Positions 24,145-33,665 of a stretch of 64,000 nt of DNA are shown piece after piece. The notes beneath the pieces are model-generated. The model searched no databases. It was given only the letters and a program-made list of their open reading frames with translations, and was not told where the DNA came from. The stretch is from Candidatus Scalindua sediminis (lineage in GTDB: Bacteria > Planctomycetota > Brocadiia > Brocadiales > Scalinduaceae), in contig VSDH01000001.1 of the NCBI GenBank assembly GCA_008636105.1, forward strand, positions 62,001 to 126,000, in the 5' to 3' direction. How positions within the stretch are numbered: position 1 is the stretch's first letter; every line of letters starts with the position of its first letter. Both the position numbers and the translations under genes were made by a program.

Positions 24145-25165
24145 ATGATGCTTCCTCTTCAACTTGATTTACATCTTCACTATCAGTCTTAAACGATAAA
24201 CCCAACTGTGTAAGTTTTTTCTTAACCTCAGTTAATGTTGTTTTGCCAAAATTTTTTAATCCCAATAATTCATCCTCTCTTTTTGTAACAAGATCACCGA
24301 GTGTCTTTATATTAGTTACTGCAAGACAGTTGGATGCCCTCACAGACAAATCCAGTTCAGAAACTGATGTGGCCAGTTTCTGGTCTATTTCATTAGCAGA
24401 ATCTTCTTTCTCTTCCGTTTTTTCAAGCAGCTTCTCGCCAGTTTGTGGCAACTCACGACCCAATTCAAAGTAATGTACGAAGGAATTCAAATGTTTTCTA
24501 AAAATCTTTGCAGCCTCTACCAATGCCATCTCAGGTGAGATAATACCACTTGTCCATATTTCAATGATTAATCTATCGTAATTAGTCCTTCTACCAACCC
24601 TAGTCTCTTCGGTACGAATTTTGACCTTGCGAACAGGAGAAAAAACAGCATCAATTGGAATGACACCTATCTCATGACTTCCAACTTCAATTTCCTCAGC
24701 TGTTTTGTAACCTCTTCCTTTTCTAACTTCCATTTCAACATTAAAATTCATATTTTCAGAAATAGTCGCAATATGAAGATCACCATTAACAATTTCCACG
24801 CCATCATCGGTAATAATATCTCTTGCCTTAATTTCCCCTTTTTTCTTTGCTTCAATCTTAATTATTCCAGGTTTGTCTGTGTGCAACTTCACAATAAGAT
24901 TCTTAATATTAAGAATAATATCGGTTGTATCCTCCACTATACCTGGAATTGTACTGAATTCATGTTGTACACCATCAATTCTAACCGACGTAACAGCACT
25001 TCCTTCTATCGAAGAAAGCAAAATCCTTTTCAAGCTATTACCAATTGTAGCTCCAAAGCCTCGTTCAAAAGGCTCAGCAAAAAATTTTCCATAAGTGTCA
25101 GTATATGTTTCTTTTTCTACATTAATTCTCGTAGGTAGTTCAAAATCTCCCCATCTAATACGCAT
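24125..25165 (-). CDS. rpoA: RNA polymerase alpha subunit
   Basis: Assembles beta and beta' and contacts activators and UP elements. The N-terminal dimerisation domain shows EPFERGFGATIGNSLKRILLSS (about 32-53) and VRKVKIRTEETRVGRRTNYD; a flexible linker at about 235-260 is Glu-rich; the C-terminal DNA-binding domain has ELDLSVRASNCLAVTNIKTLGDL and LGLKNFGKTTLTEVKKKL. 346 residues, slightly longer than E. coli. A 195-bp gap to rpsD upstream is large for this operon and may hold an internal promoter; an ATTACG-ATA-CGTAAT hairpin at 25317-25331 is the only structure seen there. Confidence 0.97.
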   Translation of the reverse strand: MRIRWGDFELPTRINVEKETYTDTYGKFFAEPFERGFGATIGNSLKRILLSSIEGSAVTSVRIDGVQHEFSTIPGIVEDTTDIILNIKNLIVKLHTDKPGIIKIEAKKKGEIKARDIITDDGVEIVNGDLHIATISENMNFNVEMEVRKGRGYKTAEEIEVGSHEIGVIPIDAVFSPVRKVKIRTEETRVGRRTNYDRLIIEIWTSGIISPEMALVEAAKIFRKHLNSFVHYFELGRELPQTGEKLLEKTEEKEDSANEIDQKLATSVSELDLSVRASNCLAVTNIKTLGDLVTKREDELLGLKNFGKTTLTEVKKKLTQLGLSFKTDSEDVNQVEEEASYETQKK

Positions 25166-25360
25166 CTGGAAGCCTCCTTCTGATCATAAATTCCTTTTTG
25201 ATCATTTCTGAAAAATGAATATCTTCTTGTTTTGTTAGATCGATTACTATGAGCTGGAAAAAAATGTCCTTTAGTTGGGTAAGACACTCAAGGTAGGATT
25301 TCATAACTTACTTAATATTACGATACGTAATAATTTTAATTATATCCTACAAATTATAGG

Positions 25361-25987
25361 TTATTTCGAACAAAGCTCAACGACAAGCTGCTCTTGTATA
25401 TTTATTGATATCTCATCCCTAGTAGGCAAATGCAAAACACGGCCCTCTAATCCATCATCTCCCAGTTCTAACCAAGAGGGTAGGTCTCGATTATTATCCG
25501 AATCCACGTTCAATTTTATCATCTTTACACTATCTTCTTTGTTAATCGGCTTAATTAAATCTCCTGATTTAATTAAATAAGAAGCAATGTCAACCTTTCT
25601 ATTGTTTACCGTTATATGGCCATGATTGATTACCTGCCTTGCATGACTACGTGAAAACCCGTACCCGAGATGGAATAAAACGTTGTCAAGTCTTCTCTCC
25701 AATAATATAAGTAAATTTTCTCCTGTATTACCTTTTTTCCTTTCCGCTTTAGCAAAGCAATGTCTAAACTGTCTCTCAAAGACACCATAAAACCGTTTCA
25801 ATTTTTGTTTTTCTCTAAAGTGTATTCCATAATCAGATAATTTTCTACCTCTTCGTTTCAATTGACCAGGTACGTTTTTCCTTTTAGCTACACTACACTT
25901 TGGAGTTTCACAACGAATACCCTTTAAATATAGCTTAACACCTTCTCTTCTGCACAATTTACATTTAGGATCTATATGTCTAGCCAT
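25361..25987 (-). CDS. rpsD: 30S ribosomal protein S4 (uS4), zinc-binding form
   Basis: Primary 16S rRNA binder that nucleates 30S body assembly. The N-terminal CKLCRREG and a later cysteine pair in RCETPKCS (residues 9-32) form the C+ zinc motif. The S4 RNA-binding domain contains RLDNVLFHLGYGFSRSHARQVINHGHI (about 102-128). 208 residues, full length. S4 often represses its operon by binding its own mRNA; no pseudoknot could be assigned. Confidence 0.97.
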   Translation of the reverse strand: MARHIDPKCKLCRREGVKLYLKGIRCETPKCSVAKRKNVPGQLKRRGRKLSDYGIHFREKQKLKRFYGVFERQFRHCFAKAERKKGNTGENLLILLERRLDNVLFHLGYGFSRSHARQVINHGHITVNNRKVDIASYLIKSGDLIKPINKEDSVKMIKLNVDSDNNRDLPSWLELGDDGLEGRVLHLPTRDEISINIQEQLVVELCSK

Positions 25988-26055
25988 GTTACCCTTTACT
26001 CAGAAAAATTGAAATTTACACTAAATCTACTTTTATCTAATAACTTAGATATTTC

Positions 26056-26427
26056 CTAAACCCTCCTCTTCTTCCTGGGGCGACAACCATTGTGAGGCAG
26101 TGGAGTAACATCCTCAATAGCTTTAACCAAAAGTCCTGCCTCCTGTAAAGCTGTTATTGCCGACTCTCTTCCAGGTCCTGGTCCCTTTACCCTAACCTCA
26201 ACTTCTTTAACACCAAACCGTCGTGCTTTTTCTGCAACATTTCTAGCAGTTCTTTGAGCTGCAAAAGGTGTGCTCTTTCTTGAACCTTTGAAACCAACCG
26301 TTCCAGCACTAGCCCAGCACAATGTTTCTCCATTTATATCAGCAATCGTTATATACGTATTATTAAAAGTTGCCTTAATATGTGCAATTGCTTTAACAAC
26401 GCTGCGCCTTATCTTCTTTTTACCCAT
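26056..26427 (-). CDS. rpsK: 30S ribosomal protein S11 (uS11)
   Basis: Platform protein near the E site and mRNA exit. Conserved [40 protein letters not shown] and the C-terminal [18 protein letters not shown] are all present. 123 residues. In most bacteria it directly follows rpsM; here a methyltransferase gene separates the two, ending 50 bp upstream of the rpsK start. Confidence 0.97.
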   Translation of the reverse strand: MGKKKIRRSVVKAIAHIKATFNNTYITIADINGETLCWASAGTVGFKGSRKSTPFAAQRTARNVAEKARRFGVKEVEVRVKGPGPGRESAITALQEAGLLVKAIEDVTPLPHNGCRPRKKRRV

Positions 26428-26477
26428 TTAATAAAAACCTTATCCTTTCCAAAAAATAAAACTACTCATTCAGACAA

Positions 26478-27314
26478 CTAACAAGTACAAACCAGAGTAT
26501 CATTTGAAGAACGTTCCTGGAAAAACTCTTGTAATCCAAAATTTGTATTAAACATACTGCCCAGCTCATAGTATCCTTCTAAATTCCTTTTGTTTCTTCC
26601 CTTTATCTTCCTTGCTGATATCAAAATATTCTTTGGAGTCAACTTGGGAGATACTATTTCCAGAAGTTCCACATAATATCCATTACCTAAAAGAAATTGT
26701 GATCTTAGTGCGTCTGTCAATATATCCGCAAATTTATATCGGAGCAAACCAAATTGAGTTACATTAGTTAAAGGATGATGAGACTTAATTTGAGAACGCA
26801 ACTGTCCATGGCAACATGGTACAATCATAATATACTTAGCACCAATTTTAATACCCTTGGCAATGGCTTCATCTGTAGCTGTATTACATGCATGTAGAGC
26901 AATAACCACATCAACCTTTTTATCAGGAGTAAAATCTATTGTTCTTCCGTGCTTAAAGGTCATGTTTTTATAACCTAAAACAGATCTGATCTCCTCACAT
27001 CTTTCTATAAGCTCCTTATTGGTATCTACACCAAAGAAAAAGGGGGTTGTATTAAACTCTCTCTCTAAAATATAACTTAAAACAAACGAAAGATAAGATT
27101 TGCCACATGAACATTCTAGAAAAACAATTTCTTTATCTTTATCAAACTTTCTAACTACCTTCAAGATTTGCTCGCAGAAGCCAGCAATCTCATTAATCTT
27201 TTTGTTCATATCTTTTTTTAACAGTCCATTGTTATGCTTGAATCCAAGGGGATTTATTATGTCATCTTCTTGTTCTAATAGATTTAGTATTTCTGTTTTA
27301 TTTGTTATTTTCAT
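26478..27314 (-). CDS. Class I SAM-dependent methyltransferase inserted between rpsM and rpsK
   Basis: About 278 residues. SAM-binding motif I is VFLECSCGKSYLSFVLSYIL-like (about residue 65 onward), motif II GVDTNKELIERC, and the catalytic-side block VIALHACNTATDEAIAKG with IVPCCHGQL. The LHAC...CCH pair resembles the Methyltransf_32 (METTL25/TRM13-related) group by eye. Methyl acceptor unknown; rRNA, tRNA or a ribosomal protein are plausible because the gene sits inside the alpha operon, 19 bp after rpsM. Start taken at the ATG 27314; an in-frame TTG at 27326 with GGGATAAGGG upstream is an alternative. Base composition looks like its neighbours, so a recent transfer is not evident. Confidence 0.8.
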   Translation of the reverse strand: MKITNKTEILNLLEQEDDIINPLGFKHNNGLLKKDMNKKINEIAGFCEQILKVVRKFDKDKEIVFLECSCGKSYLSFVLSYILEREFNTTPFFFGVDTNKELIERCEEIRSVLGYKNMTFKHGRTIDFTPDKKVDVVIALHACNTATDEAIAKGIKIGAKYIMIVPCCHGQLRSQIKSHHPLTNVTQFGLLRYKFADILTDALRSQFLLGNGYYVELLEIVSPKLTPKNILISARKIKGRNKRNLEGYYELGSMFNTNFGLQEFFQERSSNDTLVCTC

Positions 27315-27333
27315 TACTTCTACCAATAAACCC

Positions 27334-27720
27334 TTATCCCTTCATTTCCTTCACACTCTTTTTTACTGATACCGTTCTCCGCTTTCCCTTCCTTGTGCGT
27401 GCGTTAGTCCTCGTTCTCTGTCCCCTTACAGGAAGTCCCATACGATGACGCAAACCTCTATAACATCCTATATTTTTCATTCGTGACATATTTTGTGATT
27501 CCTGCCTTCTTAGTTGACCTTCAACAGTAAAATTCTTTTCTATATAAGCACCCAATGCACTCAATTCGTCCTCCGAAATGTTCTTAGCACGTATGTTTTC
27601 TTTAATACCTAAGGCTTTAAGTGCGTCTCGTGACAATTTCCTACCAATACCATAAATATAAGTTAGTGCTATCTCAATCCCTTTTTCTGCGGGTATATCA
27701 ACTCCTGCAATTCGCGGCAT
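27334..27720 (-). CDS. rpsM: 30S ribosomal protein S13 (uS13)
   Basis: Sits at the top of the 30S head and contacts the 50S and t[27 protein letters not shown] opens the protein, and the helix-turn region [26 protein letters not shown] (about 88-114) is nearly invariant. 128 residues. It follows rpmJ after 57 bp and precedes the inserted methyltransferase gene. Confidence 0.97.
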   Translation of the reverse strand: MPRIAGVDIPAEKGIEIALTYIYGIGRKLSRDALKALGIKENIRAKNISEDELSALGAYIEKNFTVEGQLRRQESQNMSRMKNIGCYRGLRHRMGLPVRGQRTRTNARTRKGKRRTVSVKKSVKEMKG

Positions 27721-27777
27721 TTATAACAATCCTTTCAAAAATTTATAAAAGAATTCTTAAGTCTTAAATTCTATATC

Positions 27778-27894
27778 TTATTTGCCCTGCCTTTGTTTAT
27801 GGCGCGGATTAGAACAGATTACACGTACTACATTTTTGCGTCTTATTACTTTGCAATTTTCACATATCCTCTTTACAGATGATCTAACCCTCAT
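27778..27894 (-). CDS. rpmJ: 50S ribosomal protein L36 (bL36), zinc form
   Basis: A 38-residue ribosomal protein found by position between infA and rpsM. It reads [19 protein letters not shown], then [18 protein letters not shown]. The zinc ligands Cys11, Cys14, Cys27 and His32 are intact, so this is the C+ paralogue. It stabilises domain contacts of 23S rRNA. Its start lies 12 bp after the infA stop. Confidence 0.96.
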   Translation of the reverse strand: MRVRSSVKRICENCKVIRRKNVVRVICSNPRHKQRQGK

Positions 27895-27906
27895 AAATCT
27901 TCCTTC

Positions 27907-28125
27907 TCAACTTTGACGATAAATTATTCTTCCCTTACTTAAGTCGTAAGGAGACATCTCGATTGTGACTTTATCACCGGGGAGAATGCGGATGAAATGC
28001 ATCCTCATCTTTCCTGACACGTGAGCAAGAACTTCATGACCATTTTCTAGCTCAACACGAAACATAGCATTAGGTAAAGATTCTTTTACTGTTGCTACAA
28101 CTCTTATAGGTTCTTCTTTGACCAT
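27907..28125 (-). CDS. infA: Translation initiation factor IF-1
   Basis: Blocks the ribosomal A site during initiation. A single S1/OB fold of 72 residues: [24 protein letters not shown] and [28 protein letters not shown] are near-invariant. Starts at ATG 28125, 49 bp after map. Its place after map and before rpmJ is the common order of the spc-alpha junction. Confidence 0.97.
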   Translation of the reverse strand: MVKEEPIRVVATVKESLPNAMFRVELENGHEVLAHVSGKMRMHFIRILPGDKVTIEMSPYDLSKGRIIYRQS

Positions 28126-28174
28126 AAAATAAACTTCAACACATGTTTATTGTAATTAAAAATTCCTTTCCTCC

Positions 28175-28927
28175 CTACACAGTAAGAATATCAGCACCAT
28201 TCTCTGTCATCACAATTGTATGCTCAAAGTGCGCCGAAAGTTTTCTATCTTTAGTAATAACCGTCCATCTATTTTTAAGGACTTCTGTATCACATTTACC
28301 TACGCATATCATTGGTTCTATCGCAAGCGTTATTCCTTGCAAGAGTATTTCATCCATTTTTAATAATTCTTTGCTAACATAATTAGGGATTTGAGGGTCT
28401 TCATGCATTTTTCTACCGATGCCATGACCTGTATAATCTCGTATTACGGAAAAACCATTACTCTCAACGTAACTTTGTATACACCTTGAAACTTCTGATA
28501 GTTTGATATTTGCATGTATTGTTTTAATTACTCTATCAAGTGATTTTTCACAAACATTCACCAATTTTTTCCCCTCTTCAGAAACATCTCCAATTAGAAT
28601 GGTTATCGCTGCGTCTGCAACATATTTACGATATTCTACTCCTATATCAACACTCAATATATCCCCATCACAAAGCTTTCTTTGCCCTGGGATTCCATGA
28701 ACAATTTCTTCATTTATGGATGTACATATACTTTTTGGATAACCTCTGTAACCTTTAAAAACAGGTATACCGTCTTTCTGTAATACATATCTTTCTAATT
28801 TTGTATTTAAAGTCTCCGTAGTTATATCTTTTTTCGCGATCTCCCTCACCATTCCAAGAGCATCCGCTACTATCTTCCCCGCTTTCCGCATCAAGTCTAT
28901 CTCACGCTTAGACTTACAAACTATCAC
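28175..28927 (-). CDS. map: Methionine aminopeptidase, type I
   Basis: Removes the initiator methionine from nascent proteins. The dinuclear metal ligands are recognisable: LSVDIGVEYRKYVADAA (two Asp), YTGHGIGRKMHEDPQIPNY (His), LAIEPMI (Glu) and the final Glu in HFEHTIVMTENG. 250 residues without an N-terminal zinc extension. Start is GTG (28927) with GGAG 8 bases upstream inside the end of adk; the two genes are 5 bp apart. Confidence 0.97.
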   Translation of the reverse strand: MIVCKSKREIDLMRKAGKIVADALGMVREIAKKDITTETLNTKLERYVLQKDGIPVFKGYRGYPKSICTSINEEIVHGIPGQRKLCDGDILSVDIGVEYRKYVADAAITILIGDVSEEGKKLVNVCEKSLDRVIKTIHANIKLSEVSRCIQSYVESNGFSVIRDYTGHGIGRKMHEDPQIPNYVSKELLKMDEILLQGITLAIEPMICVGKCDTEVLKNRWTVITKDRKLSAHFEHTIVMTENGADILTV

Positions 28928-28932
28928 ACAAG

Positions 28933-29604
28933 CTACTCCATTTCCCTTTCATCCCTTGATTGCGAATGGAATTCTTTAAATATCTTTTTATGAATTTCTG
29001 ATATATTTCCATTACAGTTTATCTCCGCCAATTCACTATTGTTTTTATAATAATCAATTAATTCTTCTGTTTGCTCTCGATAAACCCTCAACCTTTCTGA
29101 TATCGTTTTAGGGTTATCATCCTTGCGTTGATATAACTCTGAACCACATTTGTCACACACCATAATTTTTGCCGGAGGCATAAAAGTCTCATGATAATTG
29201 GCACCACATGACTTACAAATTCGCCGACCCGCAAGACGTTTAATTATTATATCCTCAGTGGCTGTAAAATAAAAAACCTTGTCTATCTTTTCTCCCAATT
29301 CATTTAAAGTCTCATCAAGAATCTTAGCTTGAGATAAATTCCTTGGAAATCCATCTAGAATAAATCCATTCTTACAGTATTCAGTAGTGATCTTACCTAC
29401 AACTATTTTAACTACTAATTCATCCGGAACCAGTAAACCTTTTTCAATATACGCTTTTGCTTTTAAACCTATTTCGGTTTTAGCCTCAACATCTTCTCTT
29501 AAAAGGTTGCCAGAAGAAATATGAGGTATGTCTTCCTTTAAGCTAATATCCTCAGCCTGAGTGCCCTTACCCACGCCAGGAGGCCCTAGAAAAACAAGCC
29601 TCAT
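28933..29604 (-). CDS. adk: Adenylate kinase, zinc-lid type
   Basis: Interconverts AMP, ADP and ATP. P-loop GPPGVGKGTQ (7-16), NMP-binding region SSGNLLREDV, GFILDGFPRNLSQA, and a long-lid form whose lid carries the zinc motif CKSCG...CDKCG (about 131-153) as in Gram-positive and thermophilic enzymes. 223 residues. Starts in a 4-bp overlap with the end of secY, the usual secY-adk-map order. Confidence 0.97.
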   Translation of the reverse strand: MRLVFLGPPGVGKGTQAEDISLKEDIPHISSGNLLREDVEAKTEIGLKAKAYIEKGLLVPDELVVKIVVGKITTEYCKNGFILDGFPRNLSQAKILDETLNELGEKIDKVFYFTATEDIIIKRLAGRRICKSCGANYHETFMPPAKIMVCDKCGSELYQRKDDNPKTISERLRVYREQTEELIDYYKNNSELAEINCNGNISEIHKKIFKEFHSQSRDEREME

Positions 29605-30983
29605 CCTCTTCTTCCTCTTATTCTGCCGGTACCTCCAAGGAAACCACTATAATGTCTCATAATTAGATGAGACTCTATCTTCTGTACCAAATCCAAGGCT
29701 ACTCCAACACAAATTAGAAGACCTGTACCACCATAGAAACTAGCAACCGATCTGTTAATCTCAAACCCACTTGTTATTAACATAGGTAAAATAGCAATTA
29801 CAGCCAAAAATGACGCCCCCGCAAGAGTAATCCTGCTCATTACACCTTCAAGATATTCGGCAGTACGATGTCCTGGTCTAATCCCAGGAATAAAGCTACC
29901 ATAATCCTTCATGTTACTTGACATTTCCTTTGGATTAAATTGTATTGCAGTCCAAAAGTAACAAAAGAAAGCAATTAGTACCACATACATAGCTACGTAT
30001 GTAAAACCACCTTGAAACATTTCAGTCAACCGAGATGTTATCCAATACCAGAACGTTCCCGGCTCAAATCTGACTTGTAAACCTCTTGTTATGGCAGCAG
30101 GAAAAATAAGCAACGACTGTGCGAAGATTATGGGCATAACTCCCGCTTGATTCACTCTTAAAGGAAGGAAATGTTTTTGGCCCCCATATACCTTCCTGCC
30201 CCTCGTATGCTTTGCCTGTTGAACTGGAATGCGTCTTTGACCCTGAGTTATATACACAACTCCTGTTACTATTGTAAGAAACATGCCTATTAATAATATC
30301 AACTTAGCAATTCCAATCTGGTGTTCTGCTGGTGCTACTGAAAAAGTAAAGTTTTGCAAAATTTGATTAAATGCCCATGGCAATCTATCAATAATACTCA
30401 CCATGATAATCAATGATATCCCACTACCAATACCATGCGCATCAATCTGCTCACCTATCCACATTAAGACAACAGTCCCAGTTGTTAAGAGTAATGCCGC
30501 CATAAGCTGAAAATGAATGCCCTGAATATGGACAGGCACAACAGGAACATTGTTGATCTCGATTGCATATAAAGTGCGTATCATTATAAAGGCTTGAAAT
30601 AAACACAAGCCAACAGTCGTAATTCTTGTATATTGGTTAATCTTTTTTCTACCAGCTTCGCCTTCTTTCTGCAACTTCTCAAGAAAAGGAACAACACCCA
30701 CAAGTAACTGAAAGATTATAGAGGCACTAATGTATGGCATAATTCCCAAACCAAAAATTGCACCTGAACTCATAGCCCCCCCAGCAAACATATCTACTAA
30801 ACCTAACAACTGACCAACTCCCGTCTGTGTAAACTGCTGGAAGTATGTCTTGAGTACTGTTGTATCCACACCCGGCATTGGGATAAAAACACCTAATCTA
30901 CATATAGCTATCAACCCCAAAGTTATTAGCAACTTATTCCTTAACTCCGGGATTTTAAACATGTTGCTAAATTTTTCTATCAT
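29601..30983 (-). CDS. secY: Protein translocase subunit SecY
   Basis: Ten-helix channel of the Sec translocon in the inner membrane. IAICRLGVFIPMPGVD (TM1 region), a plug segment around MFAGGAMSSGAIFGLGIMPYISASI, the cytosolic loop QAKHTRGRKVYGGQKHFLPLRVNQAGVMP, and the C-terminal IMRHYSGFLGG are present. 460 residues, normal. Overlaps rplO by 4 bp; its partner SecE is encoded at 55260-55718, and SecG is not in the window. Confidence 0.97.
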   Translation of the reverse strand: MIEKFSNMFKIPELRNKLLITLGLIAICRLGVFIPMPGVDTTVLKTYFQQFTQTGVGQLLGLVDMFAGGAMSSGAIFGLGIMPYISASIIFQLLVGVVPFLEKLQKEGEAGRKKINQYTRITTVGLCLFQAFIMIRTLYAIEINNVPVVPVHIQGIHFQLMAALLLTTGTVVLMWIGEQIDAHGIGSGISLIIMVSIIDRLPWAFNQILQNFTFSVAPAEHQIGIAKLILLIGMFLTIVTGVVYITQGQRRIPVQQAKHTRGRKVYGGQKHFLPLRVNQAGVMPIIFAQSLLIFPAAITRGLQVRFEPGTFWYWITSRLTEMFQGGFTYVAMYVVLIAFFCYFWTAIQFNPKEMSSNMKDYGSFIPGIRPGHRTAEYLEGVMSRITLAGASFLAVIAILPMLITSGFEINRSVASFYGGTGLLICVGVALDLVQKIESHLIMRHYSGFLGGTGRIRGRRG

Positions 30984-31423
30984 GATAGTGTTTTTACTTC
31001 TCCGCCTGCTTCCGTAATTTTTGCTATAGCAGTTTTACTAAATTTGTGCGCAACAACCGTAAGCGACTTTTTAAGTTCACCTTCTCCTAAAACCTTTAAG
31101 TTGTATTTCGTGTTTTTAATTATTCTATTGTTTTTCAATTCTTGAGGATCAACAACCGCTCCTGAATCAAAATTTTCAAGGTCTTTAATATTAATTATTG
31201 TGTATTCTTTCTTAAATGGATTGTTAAAACCTCTTTTGGGTATTCTACGGAACAAAGGCATTTGCCCCCCTTCAAATAGCAGACGGGTTTCATTACCTGA
31301 GCGTGCCTTTGCACCTTTTGCTCCTTTACAACTTGTCTTACCATGTCCAGAGCCACGACCACGGCCAACCCTTTTTCTTTTCTTCCTTTTATGAAGTGCC
31401 GCCTTAGCATCTATGAGGTTCAT
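30980..31423 (-). CDS. rplO: 50S ribosomal protein L15 (uL15)
   Basis: Late-assembly protein of the large subunit. The glycine/arginine-rich N-terminus KKRKRVGRGRGSGHGKTSCKGAKG binds 23S rRNA, and the globular part GGQMPLFRRIPKRGFNN is conserved. 147 residues. Its start overlaps the rpsE stop by 4 bp, which leaves no space for rpmD, the L30 gene normally between them. Confidence 0.97.
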   Translation of the reverse strand: MNLIDAKAALHKRKKRKRVGRGRGSGHGKTSCKGAKGAKARSGNETRLLFEGGQMPLFRRIPKRGFNNPFKKEYTIINIKDLENFDSGAVVDPQELKNNRIIKNTKYNLKVLGEGELKKSLTVVAHKFSKTAIAKITEAGGEVKTLS

Positions 31424-31905
31424 TCTATTTTTACACCCCTTAAAAGCTCAACTTGTTGTTTAGTTTTCAATAACTTTAAACCTTCAATAGTTGCCTTCAC
31501 AACGTTTATCGTATTTCTTGTACCATAACATTTTGTTAAAATGTCTCTAATTCCTACAGACTCAAGAACAGACCTGGCCGATGCACCAGCTTTAATTCCA
31601 GTACCTGGTGCTGCCGGTTTTAAAAAAACCCTCGCAGATTTATAACATCCCCATACCTCATGCGGTATGGTTCCATTCTTAATAGGCACAGAAATAAGGC
31701 TCTTATGCGCATCCTTTACTGCTTTGCCAACTGCATTTGGAACATCCCGAGCCTTTCCAAAACCATAGCCAACCCTTCCATTTTTATCTCCCACCACAGC
31801 TAACGCATTAAAACTAAGGCTCTTCCCTCCTTTTGTTACATTAGTACATCTTTTTATTTTTACAACTGTTTCTTCTAACTTACCAGTTTCTATTTCTTGT
31901 GCCAA
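31420..31905 (-). CDS. rpsE: 30S ribosomal protein S5 (uS5)
   Basis: Accuracy-related protein at the mRNA entry. N-terminal double-stranded RNA-binding domain (TVVKIKRCTNVTKGGKSLSFNALAVVGD, about 14-41) and the C-terminal domain starting VFLKPAAPGTGIKAGASARSVLESVGI are intact. 161 residues. Preceded by rplR and fused by overlap to rplO. Confidence 0.97.
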   Translation of the reverse strand: MAQEIETGKLEETVVKIKRCTNVTKGGKSLSFNALAVVGDKNGRVGYGFGKARDVPNAVGKAVKDAHKSLISVPIKNGTIPHEVWGCYKSARVFLKPAAPGTGIKAGASARSVLESVGIRDILTKCYGTRNTINVVKATIEGLKLLKTKQQVELLRGVKIE

Positions 31906-31958
31906 AAAACACCTCCTATGCTTATATATAAGCTCAATTTATATTACACACAAGGATT

Positions 31959-32327
31959 TTAAAGAATAAGCTTATTTTCCTTTGCACTCTCAGCCAAAGC
32001 TTTAACCCTACCATGATATTTATATCCACCCCTATCAAAAACCACCCGGCTGATACCATTCTTTTTTGCTTCTTCTGCTATCTTTCGACCTACTAATTCA
32101 GCAGCATTTTTATTTCCACCATAGGGCAATTTTTTCTTGATATCTTCTGATAATGTTGAGGCACTGGCGAGTGTTCTACCAGTTGTATCATCTATTAATT
32201 GGCAATATATGTTTCTCGAGCTTCTATATATACTCAATCTGGGTTTTTCTTTAACCCCAAAGATTTTTTTTCTCAAACTCTTACGGCGTTTAATTCTTCT
32301 TTTACGTTTTTCCTTTAAAATATCCAT
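31959..32327 (-). CDS. rplR: 50S ribosomal protein L18 (uL18)
   Basis: 5S rRNA-binding protein of the central protuberance. Basic N-terminus ([18 protein letters not shown]), [30 protein letters not shown], and C-terminal [21 protein letters not shown]. 122 residues. Lies 41 bp after rplF and 53 bp before rpsE in the spc order. Confidence 0.97.
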   Translation of the reverse strand: MDILKEKRKRRIKRRKSLRKKIFGVKEKPRLSIYRSSRNIYCQLIDDTTGRTLASASTLSEDIKKKLPYGGNKNAAELVGRKIAEEAKKNGISRVVFDRGGYKYHGRVKALAESAKENKLIL

Positions 32328-32368
32328 AAGCGTTTCTTTAAAAGCAAAAATAAATGCAAATAAAACTA

Positions 32369-32929
32369 TTAGGTAGAGGCAGCTACAGCCTTCCCTGCTT
32401 TCCTACGAATAATTTCATCCGCATACTTGATACCTTTCCCTTTGTACGGTTCTGGTGGACGTAAGCTCCTAATATTTGCTGTAAATTGACCAACTAATTG
32501 CTTATCAATCCCCATAATTGTCAGTCTTCCAGGATTTGTCTGATTCTTAATTTCCACCTTTATACCTTGAGGAATTTCTACTTTAACGGGGTGTGAGAAT
32601 CCTAATTGTAAAACCAAGTCTTTGCCTTGCAACTTAGCATTATATCCTATACCTATTATCTCCAGGTCCTTTGAAAAACCATTAGTAACACCATGAACAT
32701 TATTTGCTAAAAGTGTGCGTATTAAACCATGAAGCGCCTTAAACTTTTTCTCGTCAGAGGAACTTTTTACCAAAACCTGCTTTCCCTCCTTGTCAACCTC
32801 TATCTTCAACCACGGATGAATCTTCTGTGTCAATTTCCCTTTAGGCCCTTCAATGGTTATTGTGTCTTTATCATAATTAACATTCACACCATCAGGAATT
32901 GAAATTGGTTTTTTCCCTATCCTGGACAT
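32369..32929 (-). CDS. rplF: 50S ribosomal protein L6 (uL6)
   Basis: Supports the factor-binding region of the 50S subunit near the sarcin-ricin loop. Starts [15 protein letters not shown]; two repeated alpha/beta domains end in the conserved [20 protein letters not shown]. 186 residues, slightly extended by a basic/alanine tail. Confidence 0.97.
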   Translation of the reverse strand: MSRIGKKPISIPDGVNVNYDKDTITIEGPKGKLTQKIHPWLKIEVDKEGKQVLVKSSSDEKKFKALHGLIRTLLANNVHGVTNGFSKDLEIIGIGYNAKLQGKDLVLQLGFSHPVKVEIPQGIKVEIKNQTNPGRLTIMGIDKQLVGQFTANIRSLRPPEPYKGKGIKYADEIIRRKAGKAVAAST

Positions 32930-32981
32930 ATTTTCTACCTTTTAAAATGTCTCTTAGAAAAATACACGTTACTAATTACTC

Positions 32982-33380
32982 CTACCAGATGGTGCAAATC
33001 CGTTCACCACCTACTTTGTTTTTCCTGCATTCTCCATTACTTAATATTCCCTTTGAAGTTGAGTATATTGATATACCTATACCATTAAGTACCTTCCCAA
33101 TTTCTTCCACTTTTTTGTATACTCTTCTACCCGGTTTACTCTCTCTCTTTATATGGTTAATTACCTTTTGTTTTAAAGGTCCGTATTTTAAATAAATTCT
33201 CAACAAACCCTGTTTATTATCAGAAATCTTCTTAAAATCCTTTATAAACCCTTCTCTCTTGAGCACTTCAGCTATACCAATCTTAATCCTAGACGAAGGC
33301 ATATTTACACTTTCTTTAACCTTCATATTTGCATTCCTAATTCGTGTCAGCATATCAGCAATAGGATCAGTCATGCACAT
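32982..33380 (-). CDS. rpsH: 30S ribosomal protein S8 (uS8)
   Basis: Binds the central domain of 16S rRNA and, in E. coli, represses the spc operon. [29 protein letters not shown] and the C-terminal [20 protein letters not shown] block are typical. Start set at ATG 33380, six bases after AGAGGAG; ATG 33374 directly at MTDPIAD is an alternative. About 132 residues. Confidence 0.96.
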   Translation of the reverse strand: MCMTDPIADMLTRIRNANMKVKESVNMPSSRIKIGIAEVLKREGFIKDFKKISDNKQGLLRIYLKYGPLKQKVINHIKRESKPGRRVYKKVEEIGKVLNGIGISIYSTSKGILSNGECRKNKVGGERICTIW

Positions 33381-33422
33381 AAACAACTCCTCTTTTCCAC
33401 AACACTTTTTCCTTTCTATACC

Positions 33423-33608
33423 TTACCAGCTTGCCTTTTTTACACCGGGTATTTCTGCTTTAGAAGCGAGATTTCTAAAGCAAATTCTACAAATCTGAAA
33501 CTTTCTATAATATGCTCGTCGCCTGCCACACAGTTGACATCTATTATATCTTCGTGTCTTATATTTTGGTTCTTTCTTACATTTCTCTATTAATGCTTTT
33601 CTTGCCAT
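33423..33608 (-). CDS. rpsN: 30S ribosomal protein S14 type Z (uS14), zinc-binding
   Basis: Head protein of the small subunit in its short zinc form: 61 residues from [10 protein letters not shown], with CQLC and CRIC pairs (CX2C-X12-CX2C) holding zinc. GGAG seven bases before the ATG at 33608 fixes the start; the reading frame is open further upstream, but that part is not conserved. Ends GVKKASW as expected. Confidence 0.96.
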   Translation of the reverse strand: MARKALIEKCKKEPKYKTRRYNRCQLCGRRRAYYRKFQICRICFRNLASKAEIPGVKKASW

Positions 33609-33665
33609 ATAATCTCCACTTCTTGACAACTATTGGTGTTCCTGAGATTTTAAAAAAACTCTGAA

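Noticed and set aside
25317-25331. ATTACG-ATA-CGTAAT hairpin between rpsD and rpoA considered as terminator or S4 regulatory site
   Set aside because: No U-run on the transcribed strand and the stem is short; not enough to assign a role.
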